Positions 44,337 to 57,987 are shown, counted from the first letter of the stretch. The stretch: DNA of 64,000 bases from Symbiodinium microadriaticum (GCA_001939145.1 LSRX01000298.1:229100-293099); one strand, 5' to 3'. The notes: generated by a model not told the origin, from the sequence alone. Numbers and translations are program-made.

Positions 44337-47300
44337 TGACAAGCAGCTCTGGTGGCGGAGCAGTCGCAACGGCTGAGGCTCTTCCGGCTCATCGCTGGAA
44401 GCCTCAGGCTTCGCGGTTTTGGGGGGTCTAGGGCTACAGCCAGCTTCAGGGTTCTGACCTGTGTGTGCTTTGTTTCTTTCAGGCGTCGCGCTTTTTTTTT
44501 TGGGGGGGGGGGGGGCTTGGGGGATAAAAGGTGGGTTTCGAGGTCTCGGGTCTTTGTGGGTTTCACGGGATATCAGCTCGGGGAAGGTTGGATTCAGGGG
44601 GCCCGAGCCTCTGCGATGTAGGACTTTCTTTGGTGCTTTGTTTGTGTTACCATCTCATGGAAGGCTTTTGGCTTTCAGGGTCTCTAGGGCTCTCAGTGTT
44701 GGAAGGGTCCACAGAAGGGCTATTTTCTGAAGTCGGCTGCAACTTTGAGCTTGGGCCGTTGGATCCCCCTGAAGCTGGAAAAAGCAAACAGCCCCAAAAG
44801 CGCAACGCGCCCGAACCACCCAAACCCCTAAACCCTAAACCCTAAACCCACCCAAAACCCTAAACCCTAAACCCACCCAAAACACTAAAAGCCAAGTCCA
44901 CCTTGTAGCCAGACCCTCCAGGTTCCATGACCCTGAATCGTACAACCCGAACAGAAAGCACCGGAAGGGTCAAACACGTAAAGTTAAACAGCTTAGGGTT
45001 TTGAGCTGAAAGGGTTCGTGCTTTAGGGTGCTTGAAGGTTCATGCATTGACACTGAGGTTCTGCTGAGTTGTCCGGCTCAACTTCCCGTTTTCCCCGGCC
45101 CTGGGTGTAGAGCGTAGGGTAGAAACTCCACGCCTCGGAACTCCACAAATCCTCAGGGCCTCAAGCACTTGGGGGTTTGGGTTTAGGGTTTACACTTTAT
45201 AGGGATTTGGGCTTTCATCGAAGATGTTTAGGTCACGACAGCCCATTTGCAAGATGGACTTGGCTCAATCCTCTGAGGCGTCCGGGCCGGGGCTGCGTTG
45301 CAGGGTCCGGGGGCGATTTGCATCTCACCCTTTTTGAAATTCGCAGTCCAATTTCTGCCTTTCGAAGACCTGACCATTGAGGTCTTCTGGGCTTTGGACT
45401 TGGTGGCGTCTTGGGTTTTATCAGCTAACGGCCCCTGGCTCCTATCTTGCAGCTTGGGCCAAGGCTGAGGGGCCCCAGCTACGGCTCAAGAGCCCTATCC
45501 CTAAACCAAGCCCTGCCCCAAACTCTCTAAATGCCCAGAAACCCTAACCTAACTGCTAGAGCCTTATAGGGCTCCAACCTTGAGCCCTAAACCCCAGTAC
45601 GGTCTTGAGAGTGCCAGGGAACCCAAAGCATCAGGCTCGCAGAAGCCTCGAGGCAATGTTTGCTGATTGGGCGTCGGAAAACAACGACTACGCTTCCGGG
45701 GCCTGCAGTCCTAAGTTACTCAGGTTTCGGCACTCAAAGCTAGGCACGGCCAGCCTCTACTGTTTCGGTGGTAGGGGTTTAGGGTCCCAGGCCCTAAACC
45801 CTGAAAAGGCGGGAGGGGGGGGGGAGTTCAGTGTTGGGAATTGTGCAGCTGACAGGGGGGATTTTTGAAAAGGGCCCAAGAAGGGTCGGGGAAGGTGCAG
45901 TCCTGGTTCAGTAAAATGAGGCGAAGCTCTCCCAGGCATGTACCGACTTTGTAATAGAGGTCATCTGTAGTGATCTGGATGGTCGAGCTTGTGGAATCGT
46001 AGAAATTCATGGCCAAATCGCCCAAGATATTGAATTAATCAAGGGCTAAGGGGCCACCTCAACCACGAGGCGACACTAGATCCATATTCACTAGATGCCC
46101 AGTCCCGGCAGCATGGTCGATGTATGTGGATTTGCCACTATGCTTGAGGTCATGTTTGTGATGTCGAGCCGAGGAACGAGATCGCATGCAAGCTGGAGGA
46201 TACAATCTGAAGGCCTCTCCGTCCCTTATCGCTTGAAATCCTCTGCCCAAACGAGGAAAGGGCAAACGCACCATAAAGGACGCTCCCAGGACTAAACACC
46301 GACTTTGGAGCCGAAAACTTAAGCCCTGCACCGGAAGCCCAGCTCCAAGCTCTGAACGAAACCTGTGAACTGTCTATCGGGGCAAGGAACCTAGCCTGAA
46401 GTATGAGCCCTCCGTCAGAAACTCACCCGCCGCCATTTGGAAACTTGCCGGCCCCCNNNNNNNNNNNNNNNNGCCTCACTCCCCAAATCCTAAGCCTTCA
46501 ACCCAAGACTGCAAGCCTGCGCCGCATGCCAACTCGTCGGCTGATCCACGGACGCGTTGGTGGGACTTCGCCCAAAGATTCGAACTGAGATGTTTGGATC
46601 TTCGGCATTGTGGCCTTTGCGCTTGTAGTCTATTCGGCATGTTCGAGTTCAGGGTCTAGGGTCAAGTTGAACGACTTGACTTGAAATGGGTAGGGATGGC
46701 AACGACTCGAAGGCTACTGCTTCGGACTTCCAGACTGCAACTACTTCTACCGTCTCTGCAAACAATCCCGGCAGCGAGCCACGCTTGAGATTGAGATTTA
46801 GGCTCCTTTGACATCCCCCCAAAAACCAATAAAACGCAACTGAAGCGGAGACTCCGCACTCTGTGCACGGGCCGAGGGCTAAGAAATCTCTGAGCTAGGA
46901 CATCTAGCACACCATAAACCCTAAGGGCGGCCATGGTGACCGAGCCTGGGCCCGAGGTCTACGGGACCCTCCCTGAGCCAGCTGCGGGACGCGCTCGGGT
47001 CTGTTAGCCGCAAGCACATTAAGACCCCGAAGCCCCGAAAACTTAGGGTGTAGGGTTCAGGGGTTTAGTGTTTAGGGGTTTGGGGTTTAGGGGTTTAGGG
47101 TATAGCTTGCAGCCCTATAATCCTTAACCGAGAAATCCAAAGACCATTATCGGGGGGCTTTGTGTGTGTAGAGTTTTGGGGGTTTTCCAGCTTCAAGGGA
47201 TTCGTAGTGGAGAGCTGCAGGGCTAATTGTTATAAAAGCTCCGTTGAGTACAGGGTTGTAGATTCAAAAACTTATGGTTCTTCTGGTTTCAAACCCCAAC

Positions 47301-48061
47301 GGGAGCTGAATGGCGGGGCTATAACAACATCCTGCATGCCACAACCTCGAGTGGGCACTCCCAAAGCTCAGTATGAGTTTCGGATCTGTGCTGTGTCAGC
47401 TTGGCTGCCTCAGACAAGAAACCTAAATGTACCGATGACGTCATATAAAAGCCCTTTACTGAGCCTGAAACCTGAATCCGAGACTTGTTCGGCAATCGGG
47501 GGCAAATCTCCTCCGAAGGTGAGACTGAACGAGGTCGTGGCTGTGCCGGCGACGAGCTCGCGGAAGAAGGGGCTCTTATAATAGACTGTATCCTTGTAAA
47601 GTTTCATCTGCTCTCACATCTCGGACATACTTTATACAGGGATCTGGCCGGAGCCTGACATCCAAATACCTTTACACTCCCAAGATCCCCGAAGAATCGA
47701 AGAACCAGCATGGTCCGCAGCTCGAACGTCTAGGCATCAGCCCCGATTGAGCCCCAAGATTCCCCCTCCTTAGGGTCTAGTTTGGGCGATGCTAGTGATT
47801 CGGACAAACTCTGGGAAGTAAGTAGGAGTTGGGGCTCGTCCCTAAATCGTCAGTTTGAAACCCTAAACCCTGAAGCCGAATCTCGCCGCCAAGATAAGAC
47901 GCATGAGGGCGTGGATCACTGTGGAGGTAGGAGGCCAACAGGAGCAGAAGTACAAGTTGAGGGTCGCAAAAAAAGCCGACAGAGCTTATTTGCAACTGTA
48001 GTGAAGATCATTTCTTCCTTTTCTATTTCTGCTGGGGAAGCTGCGTTCAGTAAACTACCAA
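44337..48061. other. Non-coding 3.7-kb stretch with an assembly gap
   Basis: T10G14 run at about 44,491-44,514. CCCTAAA pairs with CCACCCAAAA spacing duplicated at 44,821-44,885. A gap of 17 N at 46,456-46,472. TTTAGGG variants at 47,043-47,106. ORFs up to 139 codons lack motifs. Confidence 0.5.
46456..46472. other. Assembly gap (17 N)
   Basis: Unknown bases. The short length suggests a scaffold or gap-fill join. Confidence 0.95.
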
Positions 48062-48416
48062 AACAAACAACCACACATGCATGCAGACAACAATGCATCC
48101 ATCCGTCCACCCATGCCCCATGCGCACCCATTCATCCGGCCGTTCACCATGCATACATACATACATGCATACATACGTACATGCACACATGCACTCTTCT
48201 ACACGTACCCATGCGTGCACGCACACACACCCATGCACGTGCATGCATGATCATGCATGCAGACTTACATACAGGACATGCGTAGACACTTACATACATA
48301 AAGACGCACAGACGCGCAGGCATGCATGCATGCATGCATGCATGCATGCAAACATGCATCCAGGCATCCATCCATGCACATACACGCGCACACACACACA
48401 CAGACACGCACGCACC
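48062..48416. repeat. Long degenerate CATA/CATG/CACA repeat
   Basis: Mix of CATGCATGCATG, ACATACAT and CACGCACA words. A pure GCATGCAT run sits near 48,320-48,350 and is itself palindromic. Both strands are open for 110-120 codons (HTYI, MHAC, VCMY), repeat artefacts. 48,417-48,780 holds nothing supported. Confidence 0.9.
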
Positions 48417-48780
48417 GCATGATAGGTCTTGATGCACATGCCTCAACCAGTTTCCAGGACGGTACATTCCGACTTCCAGAATCTGCTGGCCCATCGCATG
48501 TTTCAACTATCCTGGATCAGGCCTGCTGGGCTGTTACTGTGAGGAATCATTCGACCGGCCATTGCCGGAATCGCCTGCTCAGCGAAAGATGGAGCGCTTT
48601 GTTGACAAATGTTAAACCTCTGATACCGCTGCACATGGAGGCGCGGATCTTAGGTGCTGCGCTACTACGATCCTGCTAATCGCATGTGATTATGTATGTC
48701 TGTACGCTTAGCTAGGTTTATTCAGACTAGTTACAGCTACAAAGTTTAACATGCATGTGTACATGCCTGCAGAAGTAAAA

Positions 48781-49105
48781 TGCACACATGACGTCTGCAA
48801 CAGTTTGCGTAACTACACATGCAGACACAAATACAGACACACACACGCACACACAGTCACACACACACACAATCTATGCACATATCCGTGATGAATGCGT
48901 GCATACATACATTCATACATACATACATACATACATACATACGTGCATACCCACGTATGTACAGACATGCATGCATACCATGTGTACATGTCTGCATGCC
49001 TATATCCCTGCAGTGCATAGACATGCAGGGGCAATGCATACATAAACATGTTGCAAATACAACCAACACACATTCACACATAGCGCACACATACTTCATG
49101 CAAGC
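48781..49105. repeat. CA/CATA/CATG repeat region
   Basis: CA-rich at 48,825-48,875, CATA at 48,900-48,945, then CATGCATA/TGTACATG words. Frames of 85-109 codons here are artefacts. Confidence 0.85.
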
Positions 49106-50505
49106 ATACACTACCTTAGCTTGCAGCATACAAAAGGCATTACGTTGAGACTGCCGCGGTACTACAGTCGTATATGAGGACACGTTCCGTATCACATCAC
49201 TCTGTGTTGAGCTACACTCAACATGATAAGACAACCACCCGCCGAAGGCTAAACACCAGATAGTCATGAAAGCGAGATCCGTGCGCAATGGCGCGTGCGC
49301 CAGTACACGTGGCGGTGGTGCCTTGACTGGCCTGCGGCGATTCTCCTCCACCACTCTATCTGCTACATATAGCGTTGTCTGCACACCTTTCATAGTTTGG
49401 GGCTTGCCGAAAAGGTGTATGCCCAAAGGCTAGGCCGGAGGGCGCCTGCTTCACTTAAGTGAGATGAAACCTTGCGGTTTCGGGGGGTTTCGGCAAGGAC
49501 AAATCAGAAACAAACATGTCGGGGGTTGCGCTTTAGCTTCCCACTGAAGTTCACAGTTAGTAAACGATGTCCACAGCGTGAAATGGAAAGTGAAGTGAAA
49601 TCCACATCATGCCCGGTTGGAGGTTCAGATGCGCACAGGGGCCTCCATAATCCATTGCTATCACAGTTGCCGTCGTCGCATGCTATGTATTTGCCCGCAC
49701 GGTATTGCTACAGGATACCAGTTGGTCAGTGCTCTCCTTTGTCACCCCTAAGAGGACCTTCTTGGTTTGCCACCGTCGTCGCCTGGAACGCTGTCACACG
49801 AGATCGGCATCGAAGAATCGCAGAAAATGCGGGGATTGCATCTCCGGACCGTATCCCTGAAGAGAAGAGACCCAGAAATACTCGCAATCCGAGTGATATT
49901 AGTTTTTAATCTAAGTCTCGTTAATCTAAGTCTAGTTATGCTAATATACTATATACTCTAAAGTCTACTCTAAAATCCTAAAATGAAATAGCAGCCCACA
50001 GTCGCCGCTCTATGGCTCTCGGCTCGGGGTACGGTTACACGACCTGTAACGAAGGGCATCTTTCTTTGATGTGGCATGCGGGCAGTGGTTTAGGGTGTAG
50101 GGTGTAGGGTTTAGGGCGGACAAAGACCGCAACGCCTTTGCTGATGGGTCTGCTTGCGTGGAGAGCTGGTGTTTCGGCTTCATCCGATGTCGGGATGTGA
50201 GTGATACAGAAGGCCTTCAGGCTGAAGAAGGTGAACACAAAAGCCTCGAAAACCTAAAGCCTCCCTGTACGCCTCTAGTCTGCCGTGCCAGTATTTCGAA
50301 CTTTGCCACGCCTGCCATGCTTCCCCTCCTAAACCCGAAACCCTAAACCCCTTTTTTTGAACAAACCCAAAACCCTAAACCTTAGACCCTACACCCTACA
50401 CCCTGGACCCTAAACCCTAAACTGGTCCTGATGCAATCCACATACGAATCCAGGTATGACATCTTCCGGGAGCAGCCCGGGCCCCCTACAGCAAACGCCA
50501 GAAGA
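49106..50505. other. Non-coding, no gene recognised
   Basis: A 145-codon plus-strand frame at 49,472-49,909 has no motifs I know. TTTAGGG/TGTAGGG words at 50,090-50,120 and CCCTAAA/CCCTACA at 50,335-50,425. Confidence 0.45.
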
Positions 50506-50612
50506 ACAACAATAGTAATTGTAGCAATAGTAACAATACCCATTAAAATAACCATAGTAGTATAATAATAATGATAATAATGATAATAACACTAATAATC
50601 GCAATAAGCAGG
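50506..50612. repeat. Imperfect AAT/AATAGT tract
   Basis: AACAATAGT, ATAATAATGAT words. It opens a Leu/Tyr-rich minus frame. Confidence 0.8.
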
Positions 50613-51772
50613 GGAAAACCCAGGGTTTAGGGTTCAGGGTGCTCTCGGCGTCTTTTTCTAAAGTATCGTCATCTTTGCAGCAACAATCGTATGATGTGGG
50701 TGTTGACCGTTTCAAGCTGTGTACCATGCTTGTGGCACTAGTTAACCCTCTATAGAACAGAAGTCCCCAACAGGAACAGGGGACAGGGCCGAACAGCATG
50801 CTTGCTGGAGCTGTATGTCTCAGAGGCACAAAGGAGGCTGTCACAGAGCTTGGCCCTGTCAACAGCGTCTGCCAATGCGACCCCATCGCAAAACGCGCAT
50901 CAGACTTAGAATGGGCTCGAATACCCTTGTACATATGCAAGCAAGGGTAAGTACGAATGAGATATGTTTGCATGTATGGACACCTCTTCTAGTCTTTTTT
51001 ATACGTCTACACTAATCGCCACTCATTGTGCAAATGAGTACCAACACTCTGCAACACGGCTTGGGGGCGATCGCTCAAACGATGCAAAAACGAGCCGTAA
51101 AGTTTACTTTCTTCACAAGCTGCAAATCCCCAGACCTAGGACCCCTAATATCGCCCTGATCCGCCAGACCCAGAACCCTACAAGCCTCAAGTCGTGAAAC
51201 CTGAATGACAACCTAGAAGCCCTGAAATCCTAGCGCGATCTGTGCAGCCCGACCCCGAAAGTGACAAGATGCATTACCGAAATTCTCCTTAGCAACCTGT
51301 CAAACCCCACCTATTGGAATTGTAATTTCTGAGACACTCTTTGCGCATCTGGACGAACATCCATGCTTCAGAAGAATCGAAAGCCCTCAACTAGACATCA
51401 ATCTTGGCCGAGCTGCTCATGCCTGGGTTTATGGTATCATGTATCGTATGGTATGCGCAGCATAGCATAGCTCGCAAATTGAAACTTAAGCTGACACCTG
51501 CTGCGCGGTTGACTTCAGAGGGGTCGCACCGGAAAAGTCTGCAAAAAAAGGTGCCCTGGACTCAGCTGGTTACTCATGTGAATCGCGTACGTGTTTCCGA
51601 GGTCATTGAAGCCCCTGATTGATGACCAGCCCTCCCTTGATTCCGAAGAGTATGACAGGAATCCTCATTTAATAAGACCCTCAAAGAAAGATGTTCTACT
51701 AAACTGCAGGTCATGGCTCAAAGGGTAAGGGCGAAAGGAATCTTGTTGACAGGGAGCTTCGGGTCCCGTCTT
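50613..51772. other. Non-coding
   Basis: Short ORFs only. No telomere arrays apart from GGGTTTAGGG at 50,622-50,640. Confidence 0.45.
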
Positions 51773-51973
51773 ATGTATGTGTTTGTATGTGTAGACACAC
51801 GTATGTATGTAAGTCTGTCTGTTTCTCTGTCTGTCTTTGTCTGTCTCCGTCTGTCTCTGTCTGTCTGTGTCTGTAGGTCTGTAATTAGGTAGGTGTGTAG
51901 GTCGCTAGCCAGGTAAGCAGGCGGTAGGGAGGTCGGTACCTAGGCAGGTAGGAAGTAGGTAGGTAAGCAGGCG
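51773..51973. repeat. (GTCT)n then (GTAG)n degenerate microsatellite
   Basis: TATG and CTGTCTGT blocks grade into TAGGTAGG/GGTAGGTA words. Confidence 0.85.
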
Positions 51974-52984
51974 TGTGCTTAAGGCTGTCCTTGCCGGAGC
52001 TACTACAAGGGTTCGGTCAGGAGTTCTATAGGGGTACTGAACTGGTCTTGGCTAGACACAAAAGCACATGAGGCCATGGACACATGCGCTTCTTTATAGC
52101 AGGCAGTGAGGTGAACGGACCCCGGCAAAGCCCCGAGCCCCCCCCCCCCACACACACACACGCCTAAACTACTCACCTTCCATCTCCCTACCTCACGAAC
52201 CCGACATGCCCAAATCCCAAGGCTACAGGTCTTGAACCTTATAAAGCCCCAAGCTCCTGGACTCAACATGTGTCACGGCCTTGAATGTTTGGGGTATCTT
52301 ATTGGTGTAGTTACATAGTTATACCGGGACGATGGAGGGATGCTAATTATTTCCAATCATTCTGACCCCCAATGTTACACCAAGCAGTTCCCCATACCTC
52401 AGCCAACCTCGCCATGCTATGCGAGGGCGATTCTGCAAGGTGTATGTAGCATGCGACGGAAAGATAAAAGTTCAGGGTAAATAGCTCAAGGCTTTCAACA
52501 CCGCAGCTTGCACCTTACCCTGCTGCTGGCTGCCCATTGACACCCAATGTATGCTCGTGCAACAGCTATTCCTGAGACAGTCTCTACTACGAACTCCCTG
52601 CGCAATGAACCCTCGACCCTATATAAGCTCCAAACTCTAAACCTCAGTCGGTTGTGAACGGAAAAATATCCCGAAGTCCCTGCCGTCTGTCGTGGTTCCC
52701 TAGTAAGCCCTTTACAATAAGTGTCGCTTGGGGTTTAAGGCTTAGGGCATAGGCTTGGGCTTTAGGGATATTCAGCTTCAAGCTGGAGTCCTTCATAGCA
52801 CCTTTTTACTGTGGGCTCCATCGGAGTTCTCCGGTCTGAGCTCCTCAGATGTGGCAAGGCTTCTGGCGGGTCTCGTTTTTGGCCTTCTGCACAGGGTTTG
52901 GGGCTTTGCTACGCTGATGTGGAGCTGAGTTGATCGGCACATGCCATGAAGCATTCTTCTTCGGTCTAGCCTCCTGTGATCTCA
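51974..52984. other. Non-coding
   Basis: C10 followed by CA repeats at about 52,139-52,162. No gene supported. Confidence 0.45.
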
Positions 52985-53883
52985 TTATAATATAATATAA
53001 TATAATATAATATATAATACAATATATAATACAATATATAATATATAATATAATATATAATATAATATAATATATAATATAATATAATATATATAATATA
53101 ATATATAATATAATATAATATATAATATAATATATAATATAATATAATATATAATATAATATAATATATAATATAATATAATATATATAATATAATATAT
53201 AATATAATATAATATATAATATAATATATAATATAATATAATATATAATATAATATAATATATAATATAATATAATATATATAATATAATATATAATATA
53301 ATATAATATATAATATAATATATAATATAATATAATATATAATATAATATAATATATAATATAATATAATATATAATATAATATATAATATAATATAATA
53401 TATAATATAATATAATATATAATATAATATAATATATAATATAATATATAATATAATATAATATATAATATAATATAATATATAATATAATATAATATAT
53501 AATATAATATATAATATAATATAATATATAATATAATATAATATATAATATAATATAATATATAATATAATATATAATATAATATAATATATAATATAAT
53601 ATAATATATAATATAATATAATATATAATATAATATATAATATAATATAATATATAATATAATATAATATATAATATAATATAATATATAATATAATATA
53701 TAATATAATATAATATATAATATAATATAATATATAATATAATATAATATATAATATATAATATATAATATAATATAATATATAATATAATATAATATAA
53801 TATAATATATAATATATAATATATAATATATAATATAATATAATATATAATATAATATAATATAATATAATACAATATAATAT
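52985..53883. repeat. 0.9-kb pure A/T satellite with 63-bp higher-order period
   Basis: Made of TATAA-type 5-mers and ATATAAT-type 7-mers, almost without C or G. In about 53,300-53,745 the order of 5- and 7-mers repeats every 63 bp, roughly seven times: the bases from 53,341 recur from 53,404. The 300-codon Tyr/Ile/Leu frames on the minus strand are artefacts. Confidence 0.9.
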
Positions 53884-55721
53884 TCTTGGCCACAATGCCG
53901 ACATCTGTTGCTCACGGTCCTAGGATCGAGGCTTCACAAGCTCATGGCGTAAAGACTTGAAGGCTAGGAGGTGCAGGGCAGAAGCTCCCAAAAGCTTCGG
54001 AAACCCTCACAGCGCAAAAGCCCCGAAGACATCCCAAGAGCGAAGTGGCATACTATCATAAACATACTGTGCATGATCTATCTATCTATCTATCTATCTA
54101 TATATACATATATATATATATATTTTATATAATGCAAGAATAACTGTAGTCTCCTCCCTGAGCCCCCGAGCACGGAGTTTTGGGTCTAAAGGCCTCAAAC
54201 CACATCCGAGGTGCGGGTTCCGGGTTTCGGGTTCCGCCTAAGTATATCCGAAGCATGATAGTCACAAAGTAGAGGGCAAGGAGGGGAGCTATGTCTGTGT
54301 TTCCCGGTCTGCTATGGTTCCTGTGGTTCACGCCAAGCCTGCAAGACTTTTATGGGAACCGGCTAAGTTGCGTTCCGGTATTCTGATCCAGGGCATCTTT
54401 CTGTAAAGGTGATGAAGATGCTAATAGTCGCAGGGTTCGGGGTCTTGCATGTTCGTAAACCCCTCAAACTTGAACCCCTCCAAGAGCCCTTATTGTAATC
54501 CTCGAAGGAACCCTTCACCCGCGACTTCTGCTTCCGAAGCTCCGTGCGAGAATCGGCGGGGAAGCCGCGCCAAACACCAGGACGTTGTTTCAAGGGTTGG
54601 CATGGACTCGACTTGGGCTTAGAAAAATCAAGGGGGACAGGAGTGTTTTGATATTTGTAGGGTTTCAGTAAGATGATATTTAAGGGTTCCAGGTTCTGGG
54701 TGTGAAGGAGGCAGGAATGAAGTTCGTGTGTGGTACTAGGATCTGGGCTCGGCTCTGCGGGCTCAGGGCACATGTCGCCACACGAGCTTCAAGATATCCT
54801 CCCAAACCTCATTTAAGCCACTGGCCGGTATGTCGCTGTCATAGTTCAGAAAATGTTGGATTTGGGAAACTGAGGACTAAGCCTTGCTAAAAGTGAAGCA
54901 TTTACGGTTGCGCCCTAACCCTTGCACCTTGGCGTCAGACGTCTATTCTGCTCATTTGACAGCCTTCACATCAGCACACAGCATCTTCGTCTTTCGTCGT
55001 CCTCTTCTTCCGGGACGTCTTTCACGAAGCCTGGACTGTTCAGATTCAGTAACGGTAACAGATCACTTTGCATTCAACGCCGCTAGATCTACGACTTCGG
55101 ATGTGAAGAACTGTCGACTTTGGTGTCCAAGCTTCACCACTCGTAGCGCCAAAGACGTCTTTGGGAGCTTCAGAGGATAGCAAGGACTGCGAACAGTACG
55201 ATCTAACATGCAAAGACCCTTCAGTCGTGAGCCCCCTAACTTGAAGAACGCCTTCACGACAGCCCAGAAGTACCCATCTGGCTTCGAAGGGTCTCTGCAA
55301 GTGTTGTACAAACCCTAAACCCTGAGCCCCAAAACCTAAACCCTGAAATCTAAACCCTTAACCCCCGGCCCCTTATAGAGTATTGCCGATATGTGTTGCG
55401 CAGTGTGTAGGTTTGGCATACTCGGATGAGAATGACTGGAGCATTACATGACTCTGACCAACATTACGATGGCCAATCACTGTCGGCGTGTGCGTCAGTT
55501 TGAGCCGATCCTAATGAACCTCGGACCAGCCGAACTGCAAGTCTCGAGCAATACCCATTCTCGACAGAAGAAATCCCATGTTTAAATAGTCGCAAACACC
55601 GGGGGTCGTGTCTAACCTACAGCAAACTCACCCAACTTCTGCAAGCCCACGATGCACCCCAGCACACTTTCCCCAACATGACACGCTTCGCCGCCGCTGT
55701 CTTTGGACAGCTGGCCCCTGA
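53884..55721. other. Non-coding, no gene recognised
   Basis: (TCTA)n-(AT)n microsatellite at 54,076-54,130. CCCTAAA/CCCTGAA words at 55,310-55,360. ORFs of 62-136 codons without motifs. Confidence 0.45.
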
Positions 55722-55826
55722 GGCTCCAGTTACCTAAATAGTAGGTTACTGTTTAGGGTTTAGGGTTTAGGGTTTAGGGGGTACATAATCTATGGTTAGT
55801 AACCCACTATTTAGCTAACTGGAGCC
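55722..55826. mobile_element. Foldback element, family 'CTCCAGTTACC', copy 2, with internal (TTTAGGG)4
   Basis: Arms 55,722-55,750 (GGCTCCAGTTACCTAAATAG...) and 55,798-55,826 are inverted repeats. The element is in reverse orientation relative to 12,981-13,072, whose loop reads, complemented, GGTTACTGGGGTACATAAT. Here the same junction reads GGTTACTG, then four perfect TTTAGGG units (55,752-55,779), then GGTACATAAT. One copy therefore gained, or the other lost, exactly four telomeric units (28 bp, replacing one G). Confidence 0.9.
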
Positions 55827-57554
55827 CTAGGCTGCCACACAACACAGGAATGCTGACTCTTTGATCTCCTCTTCACTTATTCGCCCCGTCGACTGACTGC
55901 AGGCATGATGCACATTTGTTAATTACTATCAATTACTATTATTTATTACTTCTTATTATGCTTTGTTACTACTTATTCTTAGTTATTATTTATTATTAAT
56001 TAGTATCAGTTAATTGATATGATGGATGATCGTGAAACCTTGACAACTCAGGTGCTTACAAACCCTGCAACGACGCAAAGGTTTTAGGGTGTATGGTTTT
56101 TGTAAGAGCCATCACTGCCATCACCAACGCAGTTAGTATGCTTCTGCAATAACTCAAGCCCACGGAAAAATGCCCGTTCCAGACGCTAAACGATAAACCA
56201 GGACTTTGTTTGAGCAGGGACTGCAATTCACTATAAGCCCTGAATGATAGACCAAGACTGAAACTACCAACCCCCGGGAGGCCTTCGCCCTAAGTCTAAA
56301 CCTCCGGAAGACCCGCCGCCTGTTGCTTTCCTCTTGATCTTGGAATCCTCCTCCGCAAATGGCTGGGGTTTTTCTACCAGCTTACGAAGAAAAGAAGAGA
56401 GAAACCAAAGAGGAGGCGAAGTAAGGTCGAATCAGGTCTGGGGTCAAAGGGGATCCCACCGTGCGAGCATTGTATGCTCACAAATCTCACGATGTAGGGG
56501 TTTGGGTTTTACGCTCTCACAACTCGGACAAGCCAGGCGAGGTCCATGGTGCGAGGTCGGCGTGATACAAGAATCAACATCTGGGTCTTAGGGTTTAGGG
56601 TTTAGGGGTTTGGGTTTTTCAGGGTCTTCCGTGAGCAGTCAGGCGTCGCTGAGCAGAGAGATACAGTGCATCACTCCGGGTCATACATGCCAAACGCCGA
56701 CACGTAAAAACTTGGTGTGCTCGCATGAACGGTCAGGAACAAGAAACTTGCGCAAGCCAGTGAATCTAACGAGCTGTGCAGACAAAAATCTGTAGATTGG
56801 ACGGAAACTCACGTGGCTTTAATGGCCAGATAAGCGAACTTGATGAATTTGCGCTTAAGTCCATGCAGGGACTCCCTCAGCTGCCTCCTGAAGATGTAAG
56901 GTCAAACCCTGCGCTGACTCCATGCGACAGGACGTGATTCGACGTCGGGCCCTAAACCCCAAAACCCCGCTTTTTCACACCTGGGCTATGCGGCGTATGC
57001 CAGGAACCCCATAGCCCTGACCCCTGGAGGAACCTCCCCCCTCCCGCTCGGCAAGGCCTTCTTGACTGGCTGGATTTCGATCTTGGGTTTCTCATACTCT
57101 AAGTTGGCAAAGTCGTCCTGCAAGGCCATAGATTGTAGAAGACCTCAAAAAGGCTCCCCCTTCTCCAAGGACGAACTGCATGCATCTGCTCTCGAGCAGC
57201 GGAACGAAGACCTGAAGACCCTGAATGCTAAGCCACTGGACTCTTAAACGAGCTCTTCTGCTGCACTCCCGCCAATGCCTACCGCTGACATGGAAGTCAA
57301 GCTTTTGCCGGAGACTCGTCTGATAATCGTGTCTGCTGGTAGAAGCAACCACCACGCGCTGCAGTAGATGGACCAGCAACCCTTCGCAAGCAGGTTCAAG
57401 AGCGCCAAATGTCAACCCGCCGCACAAAGCCATGGTACCCCAAAGGTCGTATCAGAACGTAGCTCAAGCTTCAAGCCTCAGTAGCTCTGTTTCACCAGCA
57501 CCGTTTTCCGGCCAGAACTTAAGAAGTCGGACAGGGTTTTGGCCCGCATGTTAT
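55827..57554. other. Non-coding
   Basis: TTATT/ATTACT-rich tract at 55,918-56,013. TTTAGGG units at 56,588-56,618. ORFs of 61-113 codons, none recognised. Confidence 0.45.
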
Positions 57555-57815
57555 ATATACATGCATGCATGCATACGTACATACATACACACATACATCC
57601 ATCCATCCATCCATCCATCCATCCATACATACATACATACATACATACATACATACATACATACACAGACATACACAGACATACACATACATATACATAC
57701 ATATACATACATATACATACATATACATACATATATACATACATATATACATACATATATACATACATACATACATACATACATACATCAACGTATACGT
57801 GTATGTATATATATA
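57555..57815. repeat. Compound CATA/CATC/CATATA microsatellite
   Basis: CATG, CATA, CATC (seven or so), CATA, CAGACATA, ATACATAT and CATA blocks. All IHTY, MYVC and MDGW frames are artefacts. Confidence 0.95.
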
Positions 57816-57987
57816 TATGTTTAATTCTACCGGGACCATCATATGGGCGACTACTAGTGACTCAGTTTTCAGAAGCTCCCATCCGACCAAGCACTCGGGC
57901 TCCTCTGGCTCCGCCTGTTTCCTCGGTTCCGCGAGATCCCCAAGGGGCGTGCTGTTGTGAAAACAGGGTTTGGTAGGACCTGTTAAG

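Noticed and set aside
52845-53915. Three 300-codon minus-strand frames rich in Tyr, Ile and Leu
   Set aside because: They are translations of the A/T satellite; every minus frame is open for the same reason.
57432-57976. IHTY/MYVC repeat 'proteins' of 100-145 codons
   Set aside because: Tetranucleotide CATA/CATC repeat read in several frames.
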